The notes under the pieces are model-generated. The model was given only the letters and a program-made list of their open reading frames with translations. It was not told the DNA's origin and made no database searches. DNA of 64,000 nt from Rhizobium bangladeshense (GTDB lineage Bacteria > Pseudomonadota > Alphaproteobacteria > Rhizobiales > Rhizobiaceae): assembly GCF_001662075.1 (NCBI RefSeq), contig NZ_LYPL01000012.1, positions 169,680 through 233,679 on the forward strand, in the 5' to 3' direction. The translations under genes were made by a program, and so were the position numbers. Below, in pieces: positions 25,557 to 34,287 of this stretch (positions within the stretch are counted from its first letter, which is position 1; every line of letters begins with the position of its first letter).

Positions 25557-26630
25557 TTATTTGGTGGCAAGCAGCTTGTCGAAGAGCGCCTTGTCGTAAT
25601 CCGAGTAGATATAACCGTCAGCCGGGAACTTGTCGGCTCGGGCGAGGTAGCTGCCGATCGTGCTGTCGTCGATGACGGGCAGCGGCACCTTGACGAAGGA
25701 GGGCACGTCCTTGCCTTGCAGCGCCTGCACGGCGGTATAGACGGAAAGCGCACCGAGCCAGTTCGGCTGCATCGTCGCCCAGCCCTTCAAGCCCTTCTCC
25801 TTCCAGAGTTCCAGGAACTGCCGGGCATTTTCGCCTGTCGTCGGTACCTGGTCGCGGCCCTGGCGCTCGAAGGCGAGGACGGAGCCGGCCGAGAGCGCGC
25901 CGCCGAGCGACAGCACACCGTCGATTTCGGGATTGGCGAACAGCAGGCTGGTCATCGCTTCCTGTGCCGGCGCGACGTTATATTCCGTGTTGGTCTCAGT
26001 GATTACCTGCAGACCCGGATTGGCATCGAGGACCGGCTGGGCGCCCTTGCGACGGTCGTCGCTGACCGAAATGCCGGCCGGGCCGTTCATGATGATGATC
26101 TTGCCTTTGCCGCCGAGCTGGCTGACCATCCATTTGGCCGCTGTCGCGCCCCATTCGTTGGAATCGGTGTTGATCTTCGCCGTCACCTTGTCGGTATTAA
26201 CAAGGCTGTCGAAGTTGACGACCGCAATGCCCTTGTCGCAGGCATCCGAAATGACGCGGTCGAGTGCGTTGGATGAGCCGGCGATGACGACGATCGCGTC
26301 GATATTGGCGTCGATCATCGACTGGATATGCTGGATCTGCGTCTGGGCATTGCCCTGCGCGTCGGTGATCATCAGGTCCTTGACGAGGCCCGCCTTCTTC
26401 AGCTCCTCCACCTCGGCGGTGATGGTGCCTTCGGTCTGCTTCATCCAGGTCGGCACCGAATAGATGTTCGCCCAGCCGATCGTATAGGGCGCCTTCCTGT
26501 CTCCCTTGATGCAATTCGCGGCGGCCGATGCCGTGCCGGCCGAAAAGGCAAGCAAGGTGGCTGCGGCGGCAGCGCCGGCGAGAAGGCGGCGGCGCAGTGA
26601 AACGGAAATGCTTTCTTCAAAATTCTTCAT
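25557..26630 (-). CDS. Ribose-type ABC transporter substrate-binding protein
   Basis: A 357-residue periplasmic binding protein with a long signal region (MKNFEESISVSLRRRLLAGA, then a hydrophobic core ending SAGTASAAANC). The Cys after the core (SAAANC) is not at a clear lipobox. The mature protein has IGWANIYSVPTWMKQTE, IDAIVVIAGSSNALDRVI and IIMNGPAGISVSDDRRKG, typical of the RbsB-like fold. It is the first gene of the operon, divergent from the IclR regulator. The catabolic genes downstream suggest a cyclic or N-acylated amino-acid-like ligand rather than a plain sugar; that is inference. Confidence 0.9.
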   Translation of the reverse strand: MKNFEESISVSLRRRLLAGAAAAATLLAFSAGTASAAANCIKGDRKAPYTIGWANIYSVPTWMKQTEGTITAEVEELKKAGLVKDLMITDAQGNAQTQIQHIQSMIDANIDAIVVIAGSSNALDRVISDACDKGIAVVNFDSLVNTDKVTAKINTDSNEWGATAAKWMVSQLGGKGKIIIMNGPAGISVSDDRRKGAQPVLDANPGLQVITETNTEYNVAPAQEAMTSLLFANPEIDGVLSLGGALSAGSVLAFERQGRDQVPTTGENARQFLELWKEKGLKGWATMQPNWLGALSVYTAVQALQGKDVPSFVKVPLPVIDDSTIGSYLARADKFPADGYIYSDYDKALFDKLLATK

Positions 26631-26881
26631 GTCGATCCCCTTTTTGCGGCAGCGCTGGCGGCTTGCCATTTGTTTTTGTCCGCTATATTGTACATATGAT
26701 CTTTATACCGGACGAGCCGATCTTATGCCGATTTTTTTACCCCGCAAGAGGGGGTGGGAAGATTTCATTCGCGAAGCATGACTGCATCGATTGACAGATG
26801 CGGCCGACGGCTTGAAAAGCTTCGCCGGACAAGAACAGAGCCCGACAACAACAGGGCCCAAGAAGAACGGGATTGACAGCG

Positions 26882-27667
26882 ATGGATGCAGTTCAGGACG
26901 AAGCAGCCGGCAAGCGCGCCCGAGGGCTCGACCGCGCCTTCGAGATCCTCGACTTCCTGCGCCAGAAACGGCAGGCCTTGAAGCCGAATGAAATCGCCGC
27001 GCAGATCGGCGCGCCGCGCTCATCGGTCTACGAACTCGTCAACCTGCTGCTGAGCAATGGCATCCTCGAATTCACCGGCGGGGAGGGCCGCGTCTATCTC
27101 GGCCGCAAGCTTTATTTCCTCGGCGCCGCCTATGAGAACCATTTCGATTTTACCCGCGAATGCGAGGCGGCGCTGGAACAACTTGCCGACGAGACGCGGG
27201 AGACGGCGCAGTTCTGCATGCTTGACGGGAACAAATATACGGTCGTGCGCATGCGCGAGGGCGCGCGGCCCTTCCGCATCTCGACCGATATTGGTCAATC
27301 GGTGCCGATCCCGTGGACTGCGTCGGGCCGCCTGCTGGTCGCGCATCTTTCGGATCAGGACATCCTCAACTTCATTCCGCCGCAGGATTTCCGCCTGCCG
27401 GGCGGCGAATGGCTCGAGCCGCAGACCTTCATCGCCGAGGTGCGCCAGGCCGAGCGTGAAGGTCTCTTCACCTTCAACAGCATCGTCGACAGTTTCACCC
27501 ATTGTTTTGCCGTGCCGGTGCGCGGCGAGGAAGGCCATGCCGCCGCAACGCTCTGCCTCGTCACGCCTCGCGACGACGGCATCGCCAACCGGGACCGCTA
27601 TCTTGACTGCCTGAAGAAGGCCGCCGCCGGCCTGGAGCATGCCCCGGCGCGGCCACGACGGAACTGA
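26882..27667 (+). CDS. IclR family transcriptional regulator
   Basis: A 261-residue regulator. The N-terminal winged helix is at about residues 12-70 (RGLDRAFEILDFLRQKRQAL, then IAAQIGAPRSSVYELVNLL) and the IclR effector domain follows, with LEQLADETRETAQFCMLDGN, RISTDIGQSVPIPWTASGR and a late SIVDSFTHCFAVPV segment. The ATG at 26882 is chosen over an in-frame TTG at 26873. It is divergent from the ribose-type transporter/catabolic operon and most likely controls it; the 250-bp intergenic region holds an AT-rich stretch around 26684-26707 but no operator I can define. Confidence 0.9.
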   Translation: MDAVQDEAAGKRARGLDRAFEILDFLRQKRQALKPNEIAAQIGAPRSSVYELVNLLLSNGILEFTGGEGRVYLGRKLYFLGAAYENHFDFTRECEAALEQLADETRETAQFCMLDGNKYTVVRMREGARPFRISTDIGQSVPIPWTASGRLLVAHLSDQDILNFIPPQDFRLPGGEWLEPQTFIAEVRQAEREGLFTFNSIVDSFTHCFAVPVRGEEGHAAATLCLVTPRDDGIANRDRYLDCLKKAAAGLEHAPARPRRN

Positions 27668-27997
27668 CGCCTTATTATATCAAGGTATCTCTGCCAGCAC
27701 GGACATCCGTCGACAAGCCGGTGCGTCCGCAGCGTTCAGCGGCAGCCGCTAGAGCGCCGCTGCACCCGCCTGACGCAGCCCGCAGCGACCGGGCGCAAGA
27801 CGCCATCTTGCGGACGGCGCCGATCTCCGATTTCCAGATTCAGACCGATCCCGCAAAACTATTCACTCTTCTCCCGCAATTTGGAAATGAAGTTTCTCTA
27901 TAAAATCTATGGAGAACGTACTCTAAGGTCCTGACAGCCAAACTGACCTCGGCCCCGAAACGACGGAGCCGTTGGCGGCAAACGGAGAGGGCGCGAA
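27668..27997. other. Intergenic region before the monooxygenase operon
   Basis: 330 bp without a supported gene. The right half turns AT-rich (about 27860-27930), where a promoter for the monooxygenase/ABC operon is expected. No hairpin terminator, tRNA or recognisable operator was seen. CGGAGAGGG just before 27998 is the ribosome site of the next gene. Confidence 0.5.
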
Positions 27998-29350
27998 ATG
28001 ACACGGAAAATCAGGCTTGGGGCATTTCTTCCTGGTGGCGGACAGCATGTTGCATCCTGGCGCCACCCCGACCAGCCGGCCGATGGCGCCACTAGTTTCG
28101 AATTTCACAAAAAACTCGCTCTGACAGCCGAACGCGGCCTCTTCGACGCCTATTTCCTGGCCGACAACCTGGCTGTCGGTTTCGGCGGCGCGCGTGAAGG
28201 CGGCAACGCCCGCGTGGCGGGCTTTGAACCCGTCACATTATTCTCCGCGCTCGCGCCTCTGACCACCCATCTCGGCTTTATCGCGACGTCCTCAACCACC
28301 TACGAGGAGCCTTATACCACCGCCCGCAAATTCGCTTCGCTCGACCTGATTTCGGACGGCCGCGCCGGCTGGAACGTCGTCACCACGACAGGCGATCCGA
28401 CGGCGCAGAATTTCAACCGCGATACCCAGCTTCCGCATGCCGAGCGCTATCGCCGCGCCGCCGAGCACGTCGACGTCGTCCGCAAACTCTGGGAAAGCTT
28501 CGAGGACGACGCCTTCATCCGCGACAAAGAGACCGGCGTGTTCTTCGACCCGGCGAAGCTGCACGACACCGACCATCGCGGCGAACATTTCAGCGTGCGC
28601 GGCCCGCTCAATGTGTCGCGCTCACCGCAGGGCCATCCCGTCATCGTGCAGGCCGGGCAGTCCGAAGACGGGCGCGGGCTCGCCGCAGCAACGGCCGAGG
28701 TGATCTTCACCGCCCATCAGCACATCGAAACCGCCCAGGAATTCTACCGCGATATCAAGGCACGTGCCCGCGGCCTCGGCCGCAACCCCGATCACATCCT
28801 GGTCATGCCCGGCGTTTCCGCCTTCGTCGGGAAAACCGAAGCGGAGGCTCGGGAGAAATACGACCGTCTGACGTCGCTCATCGTCGAAGAGGACGGGATC
28901 GGCCTCCTCAACGGCCTGACCGGCGGCACGCTGGACCTGCACGGCTACGACCTCGATGGACCGCTGCCGCCGGCGCCGCCGACCGAGGGCATGAAGAGCC
29001 GTCAGGCCCTGATCCGCCAGATCGCCGACGAAAACAACTTCACCATCCGCCAGCTCTATCAGTGGATTGCATCGGCCCGCGGTCACTACACCATCGTCGG
29101 CACGGCCGAACAGATCGCCAACACACTGCAGCAATGGTTCGAGAACGAAGCCGCCGACGGCTTCAACATTCTGCCGCCCTGGCTGCCGACCGCCCTCGAT
29201 GACTTCGTCGATCTCGTCATCCCGGAATTGCAGCGCCGCGGCCTGTTCCGCACCGCCTATGAGGGCAAGACGCTCCGGGAAAATCTCGGCCTGCCTTTCC
29301 CCGTCACTCGATGGGCTGCCGGACGTGCAGCTCTCCAGGCAGCAGAGTGA
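27998..29350 (+). CDS. NtaA/SnaA/DszA-type flavin-dependent monooxygenase
   Basis: A 450-residue luciferase-like monooxygenase that uses reduced flavin supplied by a separate reductase. Family marks are IRLGAFLPGGGQHVASWRHP, FDAYFLADNLA, FIATSSTTYEEPYTTARKFA, DLISDGRAGWNVVTT and HPVIVQAGQSEDGRGLAA. The NtaA/DszA group includes nitrilotriacetate, dibenzothiophene-sulfone and related C-N or C-S cleaving enzymes. The SsuABC-like importer immediately downstream points to an organosulfur or similar compound. No reductase gene is next to it. The stop is 10 bp before the permease start. Confidence 0.92.
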   Translation: MTRKIRLGAFLPGGGQHVASWRHPDQPADGATSFEFHKKLALTAERGLFDAYFLADNLAVGFGGAREGGNARVAGFEPVTLFSALAPLTTHLGFIATSSTTYEEPYTTARKFASLDLISDGRAGWNVVTTTGDPTAQNFNRDTQLPHAERYRRAAEHVDVVRKLWESFEDDAFIRDKETGVFFDPAKLHDTDHRGEHFSVRGPLNVSRSPQGHPVIVQAGQSEDGRGLAAATAEVIFTAHQHIETAQEFYRDIKARARGLGRNPDHILVMPGVSAFVGKTEAEAREKYDRLTSLIVEEDGIGLLNGLTGGTLDLHGYDLDGPLPPAPPTEGMKSRQALIRQIADENNFTIRQLYQWIASARGHYTIVGTAEQIANTLQQWFENEAADGFNILPPWLPTALDDFVDLVIPELQRRGLFRTAYEGKTLRENLGLPFPVTRWAAGRAALQAAE

Positions 29351-29360
29351 GGAGCGATCC

Positions 29361-30212
29361 ATGGCCTATGAAATCAATCAGGTTCTCCCCAGAAGTTTCA
29401 GCCGCCTGAAGAGCGGCGAAAGCAATATGCCCACTTTCGCGTCGCATGTGCGCGGTGTGCTCGCATCGCTTTTGCCGCGCTACGGCCTGCTCATCGCTTT
29501 TCTGGTGCTCTGGCAGGTGTCGAGCACCAGGGGCTGGGTCAATCCCGCCGTCTTCCCGCCCCTGAACGTGATCCTGTCGGCTCTTTGGACCAACCTTGCC
29601 AGCGGCGCGCTGCTCGATGACATCGCCATCAGCCTGCAGCGATCCGGCACCGCCTTCGCCTTCGCCGTCGCGATCGGCATTCCGCTCGGTCTGTTCATGG
29701 GGCAGTTCCGCGCAATCGAACAGGCACTCGATCCGATCCTGCAGCTCTTCCGCCAGACCTCGGCGCTGGCGCTCTACCCGGTGTTCATCCTGCTGCTCGG
29801 CCTCGGCGAAACGTCGAAGATCTTCGTGATCTTCTGGGCGACGTTGTTTCCGGTGCTGCTATCCACGATCGGCGGCGTCAAGGAAGTGGACCAAAAGCTC
29901 ATCGAGATGGCGCGAACCTACGGCGCCGGATCGGCAACTGTCTTCCGTCGCGTCATCCTGCCGGCCTCCATTCCAGCGATCTTCGTCGGTCTGCGCCTCT
30001 CGGCGACCACGGCGCTGCTGTTGCTGATCGCCGCCGAGATGATCGGCGCCAACAAGGGCATCGGCTTCCAGGTGATGAACGCCCAGTATAATTTCCAGAT
30101 CCCGCTGATGTTTGCGGCGATCCTGCTGCTTGCCTTCCTCGGGCTAGTCGCCAATGCCTTGCTCGTTCTCCTGCAGCGCCGCCTCTGCCGCTGGTCTCAG
30201 CCGCGCGCCTGA
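29361..30212 (+). CDS. SsuC/TauC-type ABC transporter permease
   Basis: A 283-residue permease of the nitrate/sulfonate/taurine (NitT/TauT) group. It begins MAYEINQVLPRSFSRLKSGE, with a polar N-terminal stretch of about 40 residues before the first helix (YGLLIAFLVLWQV). The EAA loop is seen in KLIEMARTYGAGSATVFRRV followed by LPASIPAIFVGLR. GGAG at 29351 is the ribosome site. It is co-transcribed with the monooxygenase before it and the binding protein after it. Confidence 0.92.
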   Translation: MAYEINQVLPRSFSRLKSGESNMPTFASHVRGVLASLLPRYGLLIAFLVLWQVSSTRGWVNPAVFPPLNVILSALWTNLASGALLDDIAISLQRSGTAFAFAVAIGIPLGLFMGQFRAIEQALDPILQLFRQTSALALYPVFILLLGLGETSKIFVIFWATLFPVLLSTIGGVKEVDQKLIEMARTYGAGSATVFRRVILPASIPAIFVGLRLSATTALLLLIAAEMIGANKGIGFQVMNAQYNFQIPLMFAAILLLAFLGLVANALLVLLQRRLCRWSQPRA

Positions 30213-30250
30213 CCGCTTCAACCGACTTTTCTCTTCCGAAAGGACACGTC

Positions 30251-31234
30251 ATGACTTTCCATCCCCGCAACCTGCTGCTGCCGGCCGTGATCGCTCTCGG
30301 ACTTGCCACGCCAGCCGCCGCCACCGATACCGTGAAGCTGCGCTATCTCGCGAGCCAGGGCGGCCTTGCCGCCCATGAACTCGCCGACGCGCTCGGCTAT
30401 TTCAAAGACACGGGCATTACGTTTCAGAACGTCGGCTATGCCCATGGCGGCCCGGCCTCTCTCATCGCTCTTGCATCCGGTGACGTCGAGATCGGCAGCG
30501 CCGCCACCTCCGCCGTCCTGAATTCGATCATCGGCGGCAATGATTTCGTCGCCGCCTATCCATCGAACGGCATCAATGACGAAGTGCAATCCACCTTCTA
30601 CGTGCTGGAAGACAGCCCGATCAAAAGCATCAAGGACATTGTGGGCAAGAGCATCGCCGTCAACACGCTCGGCGCCCATCTCGATTACACCATCCGTGAA
30701 GCCCTGCATTCCGTCGGCCTGCCGAGCGACTCCGCCAATCAGGTCGTCGTTCCCGGGCCGCAGCTCGAGCAAGTGCTGCGCTCCAAGCAGATCGATATCA
30801 CCGCCTTCGGCTATTGGCAGACGACCTTCGAGGGTGCGGCGCTGAAGAATGGTGGCCTGCGTGCGGTCTTCGACGATACCGACGTGCTCGGCGACATCGC
30901 CGGTGGCTTCGTAGTCCTGCGCCGCGATTTCATTCAGCAGCATCCCGAGGCGGCGAAGATCTTCGTCGAGCAATCGGCTCGTGCCCTCGATTATGCCCGC
31001 GAACATCCCGAGGAAACCAAGAAGATCCTGGCAAAGGCGCTCAGCGAGCGTGGCGAGAACCCTGACATCGCGCAGTATTTCCGCGGCTACGGCGTGCGCG
31101 CCGGCGGCCTGCCTGTCGAGCGCGACATCCAGTTCTGGATCGACGTCCTGGTTCGTGAAGGCAAGCTGAAGCAAGGTCAGCTGGTTGCCAAGAACATCAT
31201 CTATACGGCCGATACGAAGCCGGCAAGCAACTGA
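30251..31234 (+). CDS. NitT/TauT-type ABC transporter substrate-binding protein
   Basis: A 327-residue periplasmic protein of the SsuA/TauA/ThiY-like group. Signal peptide MTFHPRNLLLPAVIALGLAT then PAAA, mature start TDTVKLRYL. Family features are LGYFKDTGITFQNVGYAHGG, LASGDVEIGSAATSAVLNSI, and IVGKSIAVNTLGAHLDY. The distance to the permease (38 bp) and ATPase (9 bp) indicates one operon. The ligand is probably a sulfonate or other small organosulfur compound because of the monooxygenase, though the sequence alone cannot show it. Confidence 0.91.
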   Translation: MTFHPRNLLLPAVIALGLATPAAATDTVKLRYLASQGGLAAHELADALGYFKDTGITFQNVGYAHGGPASLIALASGDVEIGSAATSAVLNSIIGGNDFVAAYPSNGINDEVQSTFYVLEDSPIKSIKDIVGKSIAVNTLGAHLDYTIREALHSVGLPSDSANQVVVPGPQLEQVLRSKQIDITAFGYWQTTFEGAALKNGGLRAVFDDTDVLGDIAGGFVVLRRDFIQQHPEAAKIFVEQSARALDYAREHPEETKKILAKALSERGENPDIAQYFRGYGVRAGGLPVERDIQFWIDVLVREGKLKQGQLVAKNIIYTADTKPASN

Positions 31235-31243
31235 GGAACTGCA

Positions 31244-32014
31244 ATGAGCCTCGCCCAGGACATTCGCCGCGGAGAGGTGACGATCCGTCACCTCTCCAAA
31301 TCCTACAAGCTGAACGGCAGCCATCTGCAGGTTCTGAAAGATATCAACCTCCACATCCGCTCCGGCGAAAGCCTCGCCATCGTCGGTGCCAGCGGCTCGG
31401 GCAAGACGACGCTGCTCAGGGTGCTAGCCGGTCTCGAAGAGTCCGATACCGGGGAGGTGCTCGTCGACGGCAAGGCAATCCGCGGCGTCGGCGCGGAACG
31501 CGCCGTCATCTTCCAGGAGCCGCGCCTTCTTCCCTGGCTTGACGTCCTCGGCAACGTCGCCTTCGGGCTGGAAACGAGAGGGCTCACCCGCGAGCAGGCG
31601 AGGGCGCGTGCGCGTCACTACGTCAAGCTCGTCGGCCTGCAGCAATTCGAGGCGGCCTATCCAAGGCAACTGTCTGGCGGCATGGCGCAGCGCGTCGGCA
31701 TCGCCCGGGCGCTTGCCGTCCAGCCTGAGATTTTGCTGCTCGACGAACCTCTCGGCGCGCTCGACGCGATGACCAAGATCGGTATGCAGCAGGAGCTCGC
31801 CCGGATCTGGCGTGATGAGGATGTGACGACCATTCTCGTCACGCACGATCTCGAGGAGGCGATCTATCTCGCCGACCGGATCCTGATCCTGCCGCGGGAG
31901 AAAGGAGGCGAGCCGCGCCTGATCGACATCGATCTGCCGCGTCCGCGCGACCGCAGCGCGCCGGAATTCGTCCGCCACCGCGAGGAGCTACTGAACTTGT
32001 TCGGGCTGCATTGA
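31244..32014 (+). CDS. SsuB/TauB-type ABC transporter ATP-binding protein
   Basis: A 256-residue ATPase. Walker A is GASGSGKTT, Q-loop in VIFQEPRLLPWLDV, signature LSGGMAQRVGIARAL, Walker B ILLLDEPLGALDAMT and switch His in ILVTHDLEEA. EPRLLPW is typical of the sulfonate/taurine group. It ends the monooxygenase/importer operon. A 6-bp hairpin (32015-32030) follows without a T-run. Confidence 0.93.
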   Translation: MSLAQDIRRGEVTIRHLSKSYKLNGSHLQVLKDINLHIRSGESLAIVGASGSGKTTLLRVLAGLEESDTGEVLVDGKAIRGVGAERAVIFQEPRLLPWLDVLGNVAFGLETRGLTREQARARARHYVKLVGLQQFEAAYPRQLSGGMAQRVGIARALAVQPEILLLDEPLGALDAMTKIGMQQELARIWRDEDVTTILVTHDLEEAIYLADRILILPREKGGEPRLIDIDLPRPRDRSAPEFVRHREELLNLFGLH

Positions 32015-32036
32015 AAGCTGTCGGCAGCTTCCAGGA

Positions 32037-32231
32037 CTACACGGTCCAGGGGTCGACGAGATCGATCCCAAAGCCTTCGAAATCTCTGGTGTTGCGCGTC
32101 GCAAGGCTGAGATCGTGAGCAATTGCGGTTGCAGCAATCAGGCTGCCCATCGCCTGCTCGATGCCGGATCGACGATCGGGATACGGCTATTTGTCCGTCG
32201 ACAGCATCAGGTCGGCGATGAAGGCGACTCG
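32037..32231 (-). pseudogene. Remnant of a PIN-domain (VapC/FitB-like) toxin gene, C-terminal part
   Basis: Reading leftward and ending at a TAG at 32037, about 50 codons (32040-32186) give GSLIAATAIAHDLSLATRN followed by TRDFEGFGIDLVDPWTV, the typical end of VapC/FitB-type PIN ribonucleases: the LIAATA helix, TRNTRDF with the last acidic residues and the DPW ending. Upstream the same frame meets a TAG at 32187-32189 and a TGA at about 32229-32231, with a plausible fragment (FIADLMLSTDK) between. The rest of the gene and any antitoxin are absent. The residue pattern is clear; loss of function is inferred from the stops. Confidence 0.7.
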
Positions 32232-32380
32232 TCATGACTGAGAAGGCGGATGAGCTTCTGATGAGGCTTGCGCCGTCCATCTTTCAGAAATCAGGGTAAT
32301 CACGCCGAAGCTTATCGAACTTCTGCTCGAACTTCAGAAAACGGCAAAATGAACTGCCGCGTTGGTCGTCAGCATCACCC
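32232..32380. other. Non-coding stretch between PIN remnant and iron transporter operon
   Basis: Together with the PIN remnant this fills the 366-bp gap between two convergent operons. No further gene, hairpin terminator or repeat was recognised. Confidence 0.4.
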
Positions 32381-33169
32381 TCAGGCGTTTTCGGCGATCA
32401 GCGGCTGAATGACGGGCTGGCCGCGCCGATCGCGCAATATCTCGACCTCTACGCCATAGGTCTGCGCGATGAGCGACGGCGTGACGATCGATTGCGGATG
32501 GCCACTCGCTTTCATCGTGCCGTTCGCGATCACCAGCAAATTGTCGGCATATTGGCAGGCCAGATTGAGATCGTGCAGCACCACCATCGTAACCCAGCCA
32601 TTGGCGCGCGTTTCGCGGCGCACCAGATCGAGCAGGGCAAGCTGATGCTTCAGATCAAGCGCGCTGACCGGCTCGTCCAGCAGCATGACTTTCGGCTCGC
32701 GCATCAGCACCTGGGCAAACAGCGCCATCTGCCTTTGTCCGCCGCTCAGCGACGCGATGTCGCGGCCGGCGAGATGGTCGATGCCGGTCTGTGAAAGCCG
32801 CGTCATCGCCATGTCGAGCGTCTCGTCATCGATGTGCAGCGAGAGCCGGCCCAGCCGGCCGAGAACCACGACTTCGAGAACGGTGAGCGCGATGTCCGTG
32901 GCGGTGTCCTGCGGCATATAGGCGAAGCTCTCACGCCACGTTTTCATCGCCCGTGCGCTCGTCCGCCCGGCGGAAAGGCTTTCGCGGCCGAGCGTGAATC
33001 TGCCATCGGCAAGCGGCAGGTCGCCGAAGAGGGCGCGCAGAAGCGTGGTCTTGCCGGTGCCGTTCGGACCGATGACAGCATGGATCTTTCCAGCTTCCAG
33101 ACAGGTGTCGATACCGGAAACGATCCTCTGCCCGCCGCGCTCGATGGCGATGTTTTCGAGGCGGATCAT
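32381..33169 (-). CDS. Iron-siderophore-type ABC transporter ATP-binding protein
   Basis: A 262-residue FecE/FhuC-type ATPase. Walker A is GPNGTGKTT, signature LSGGQRQMALFAQ, Walker B VMLLDEPVSALDLKHQ and switch His in MVVLHDLNLACQYAD. The ATG at 33169 overlaps the permease stop (ATGA); the longer upstream frame runs inside the permease gene and is not coding. Third gene of the operon after binding protein and permease. Confidence 0.93.
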   Translation of the reverse strand: MIRLENIAIERGGQRIVSGIDTCLEAGKIHAVIGPNGTGKTTLLRALFGDLPLADGRFTLGRESLSAGRTSARAMKTWRESFAYMPQDTATDIALTVLEVVVLGRLGRLSLHIDDETLDMAMTRLSQTGIDHLAGRDIASLSGGQRQMALFAQVLMREPKVMLLDEPVSALDLKHQLALLDLVRRETRANGWVTMVVLHDLNLACQYADNLLVIANGTMKASGHPQSIVTPSLIAQTYGVEVEILRDRRGQPVIQPLIAENA

Positions 33170-34218
33170 GCGCCTGCTTTCCTCGGCGAAAAGATCAGCC
33201 ACAGCAGGAACGGTACGCCGACGATTGCGGTGACGATGCCGACGGGAAAGAGCGCGCCCGGAATGATCGACTTCGAGACGACCGAGGCCGCCGACAGCAT
33301 CAGCGCGCCGCTGACGACAGACATCGGCAAGAAGAAGCGCTGATCCTCGCCGACCGTCATGCGGGCGATGTGCGGTGCGACGAGGCCGATGAAGCCGATC
33401 ACGCCGACGAAGCTGGTCGCGGTCGCGGTCATGACCGCAACGATGACGAGGACCTTCATACGAAGCAGCCGGACGTTGACGCCGAGACTCGCGGCCCGCA
33501 TCTCGCCCATGCGCAAGGCCGCCAGCTTCCAGGAATCCGCCATCAGCATGGTGCAACAGATGAACGTCACCGCCGCGGTCAGGCCAAGCGTCGGCCAGGT
33601 CGCTTTCGTCAGGCTGCCGAACAGCCAGAACAATATCTGCTGCGACAGCTCCGGCGAGGAGAGGAACTGGATGAGCGATAGAAGCGACTGGAACAGAAAC
33701 AGAAGGGCGATGCCGCCGAGAATGATGGTTTCGGCCGTCATGCGGCGCATCGAAGCGAGCGTGAAGAGAAAGAGCGCCGCCAGCATGGAGAAGACGAAAG
33801 CGCCGAGCGGCACGGCGATCATCGCCTCGAGGCCGAAGCCGCCGAGCGCCAGGACGAGTGCTGCGCCGAACCCTGCAGCCGCCGCCATGCCGAGCGTGTA
33901 AGGGCTCGCCATCGGGTTGTTCAGAAGCGTCTGCATCTGCGCGCCTCCGGCCCCCAGCGCCGCACCGACGGCCAGCGCCATCAGCGCCATCGGCAGGCGC
34001 AAGCCGCGAACGATGGCGTCCGTCATGGCCGCCCGCTCACCGAGCCCTGTCAGCGAGCGCACCACTTCGGCCGGCGACAGCAGCGACGGACCCGTCGCAA
34101 TATCCAGAACGAGGCATACCGCCATCAGGAGCACGAAAATCAGAAGGTTGCGCCAGCGCCTGCGCTCACGCAGCCTGTGCGCGCCGATCGCTTCGGCATT
34201 GCTGCCGGTTACAGTCAT
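33166..34218 (-). CDS. FecCD-family ABC transporter permease
   Basis: A 350-residue FecCD/BtuC-type permease with about ten hydrophobic helices. Visible are RLPMALMALAVGAALGAGGAQMQ (quoted in part: RLPMALMALAVGAALG), NNPMASPYTLGMAAAAGFGA, TATATSFVGVIGFIGLVAPH and the ending RKAGA. This family carries ferric siderophores, haem and cobalamin. No second permease gene is present, so the channel is probably a homodimer. It is 69 bp downstream of the binding-protein gene. Confidence 0.93.
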   Translation of the reverse strand: MTVTGSNAEAIGAHRLRERRRWRNLLIFVLLMAVCLVLDIATGPSLLSPAEVVRSLTGLGERAAMTDAIVRGLRLPMALMALAVGAALGAGGAQMQTLLNNPMASPYTLGMAAAAGFGAALVLALGGFGLEAMIAVPLGAFVFSMLAALFLFTLASMRRMTAETIILGGIALLFLFQSLLSLIQFLSSPELSQQILFWLFGSLTKATWPTLGLTAAVTFICCTMLMADSWKLAALRMGEMRAASLGVNVRLLRMKVLVIVAVMTATATSFVGVIGFIGLVAPHIARMTVGEDQRFFLPMSVVSGALMLSAASVVSKSIIPGALFPVGIVTAIVGVPFLLWLIFSPRKAGA

Positions 34219-34287
34219 GGGAAACCCTGTCTCGACGGGAAACGAGCGCCATGGCTATGGCGCCCGCAGAAGGTAGACGGATCGGGA

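Noticed and set aside
24660..26276. A 538-codon open frame on the plus strand
   Set aside because: Antisense to the double ATPase and binding-protein genes of the ribose-type importer; no ribosome site or domain.
26679..26713. GTCCG ... CGGAC inverted repeat in the IclR intergenic region
   Set aside because: Only 5-bp arms 25 bp apart; too weak to call an operator, though it overlaps the AT-rich promoter area.
32015..32030. AAGCTG-TCGG-CAGCTT hairpin after the SsuB-like gene
   Set aside because: Short stem and no T-run, so not called as a terminator.
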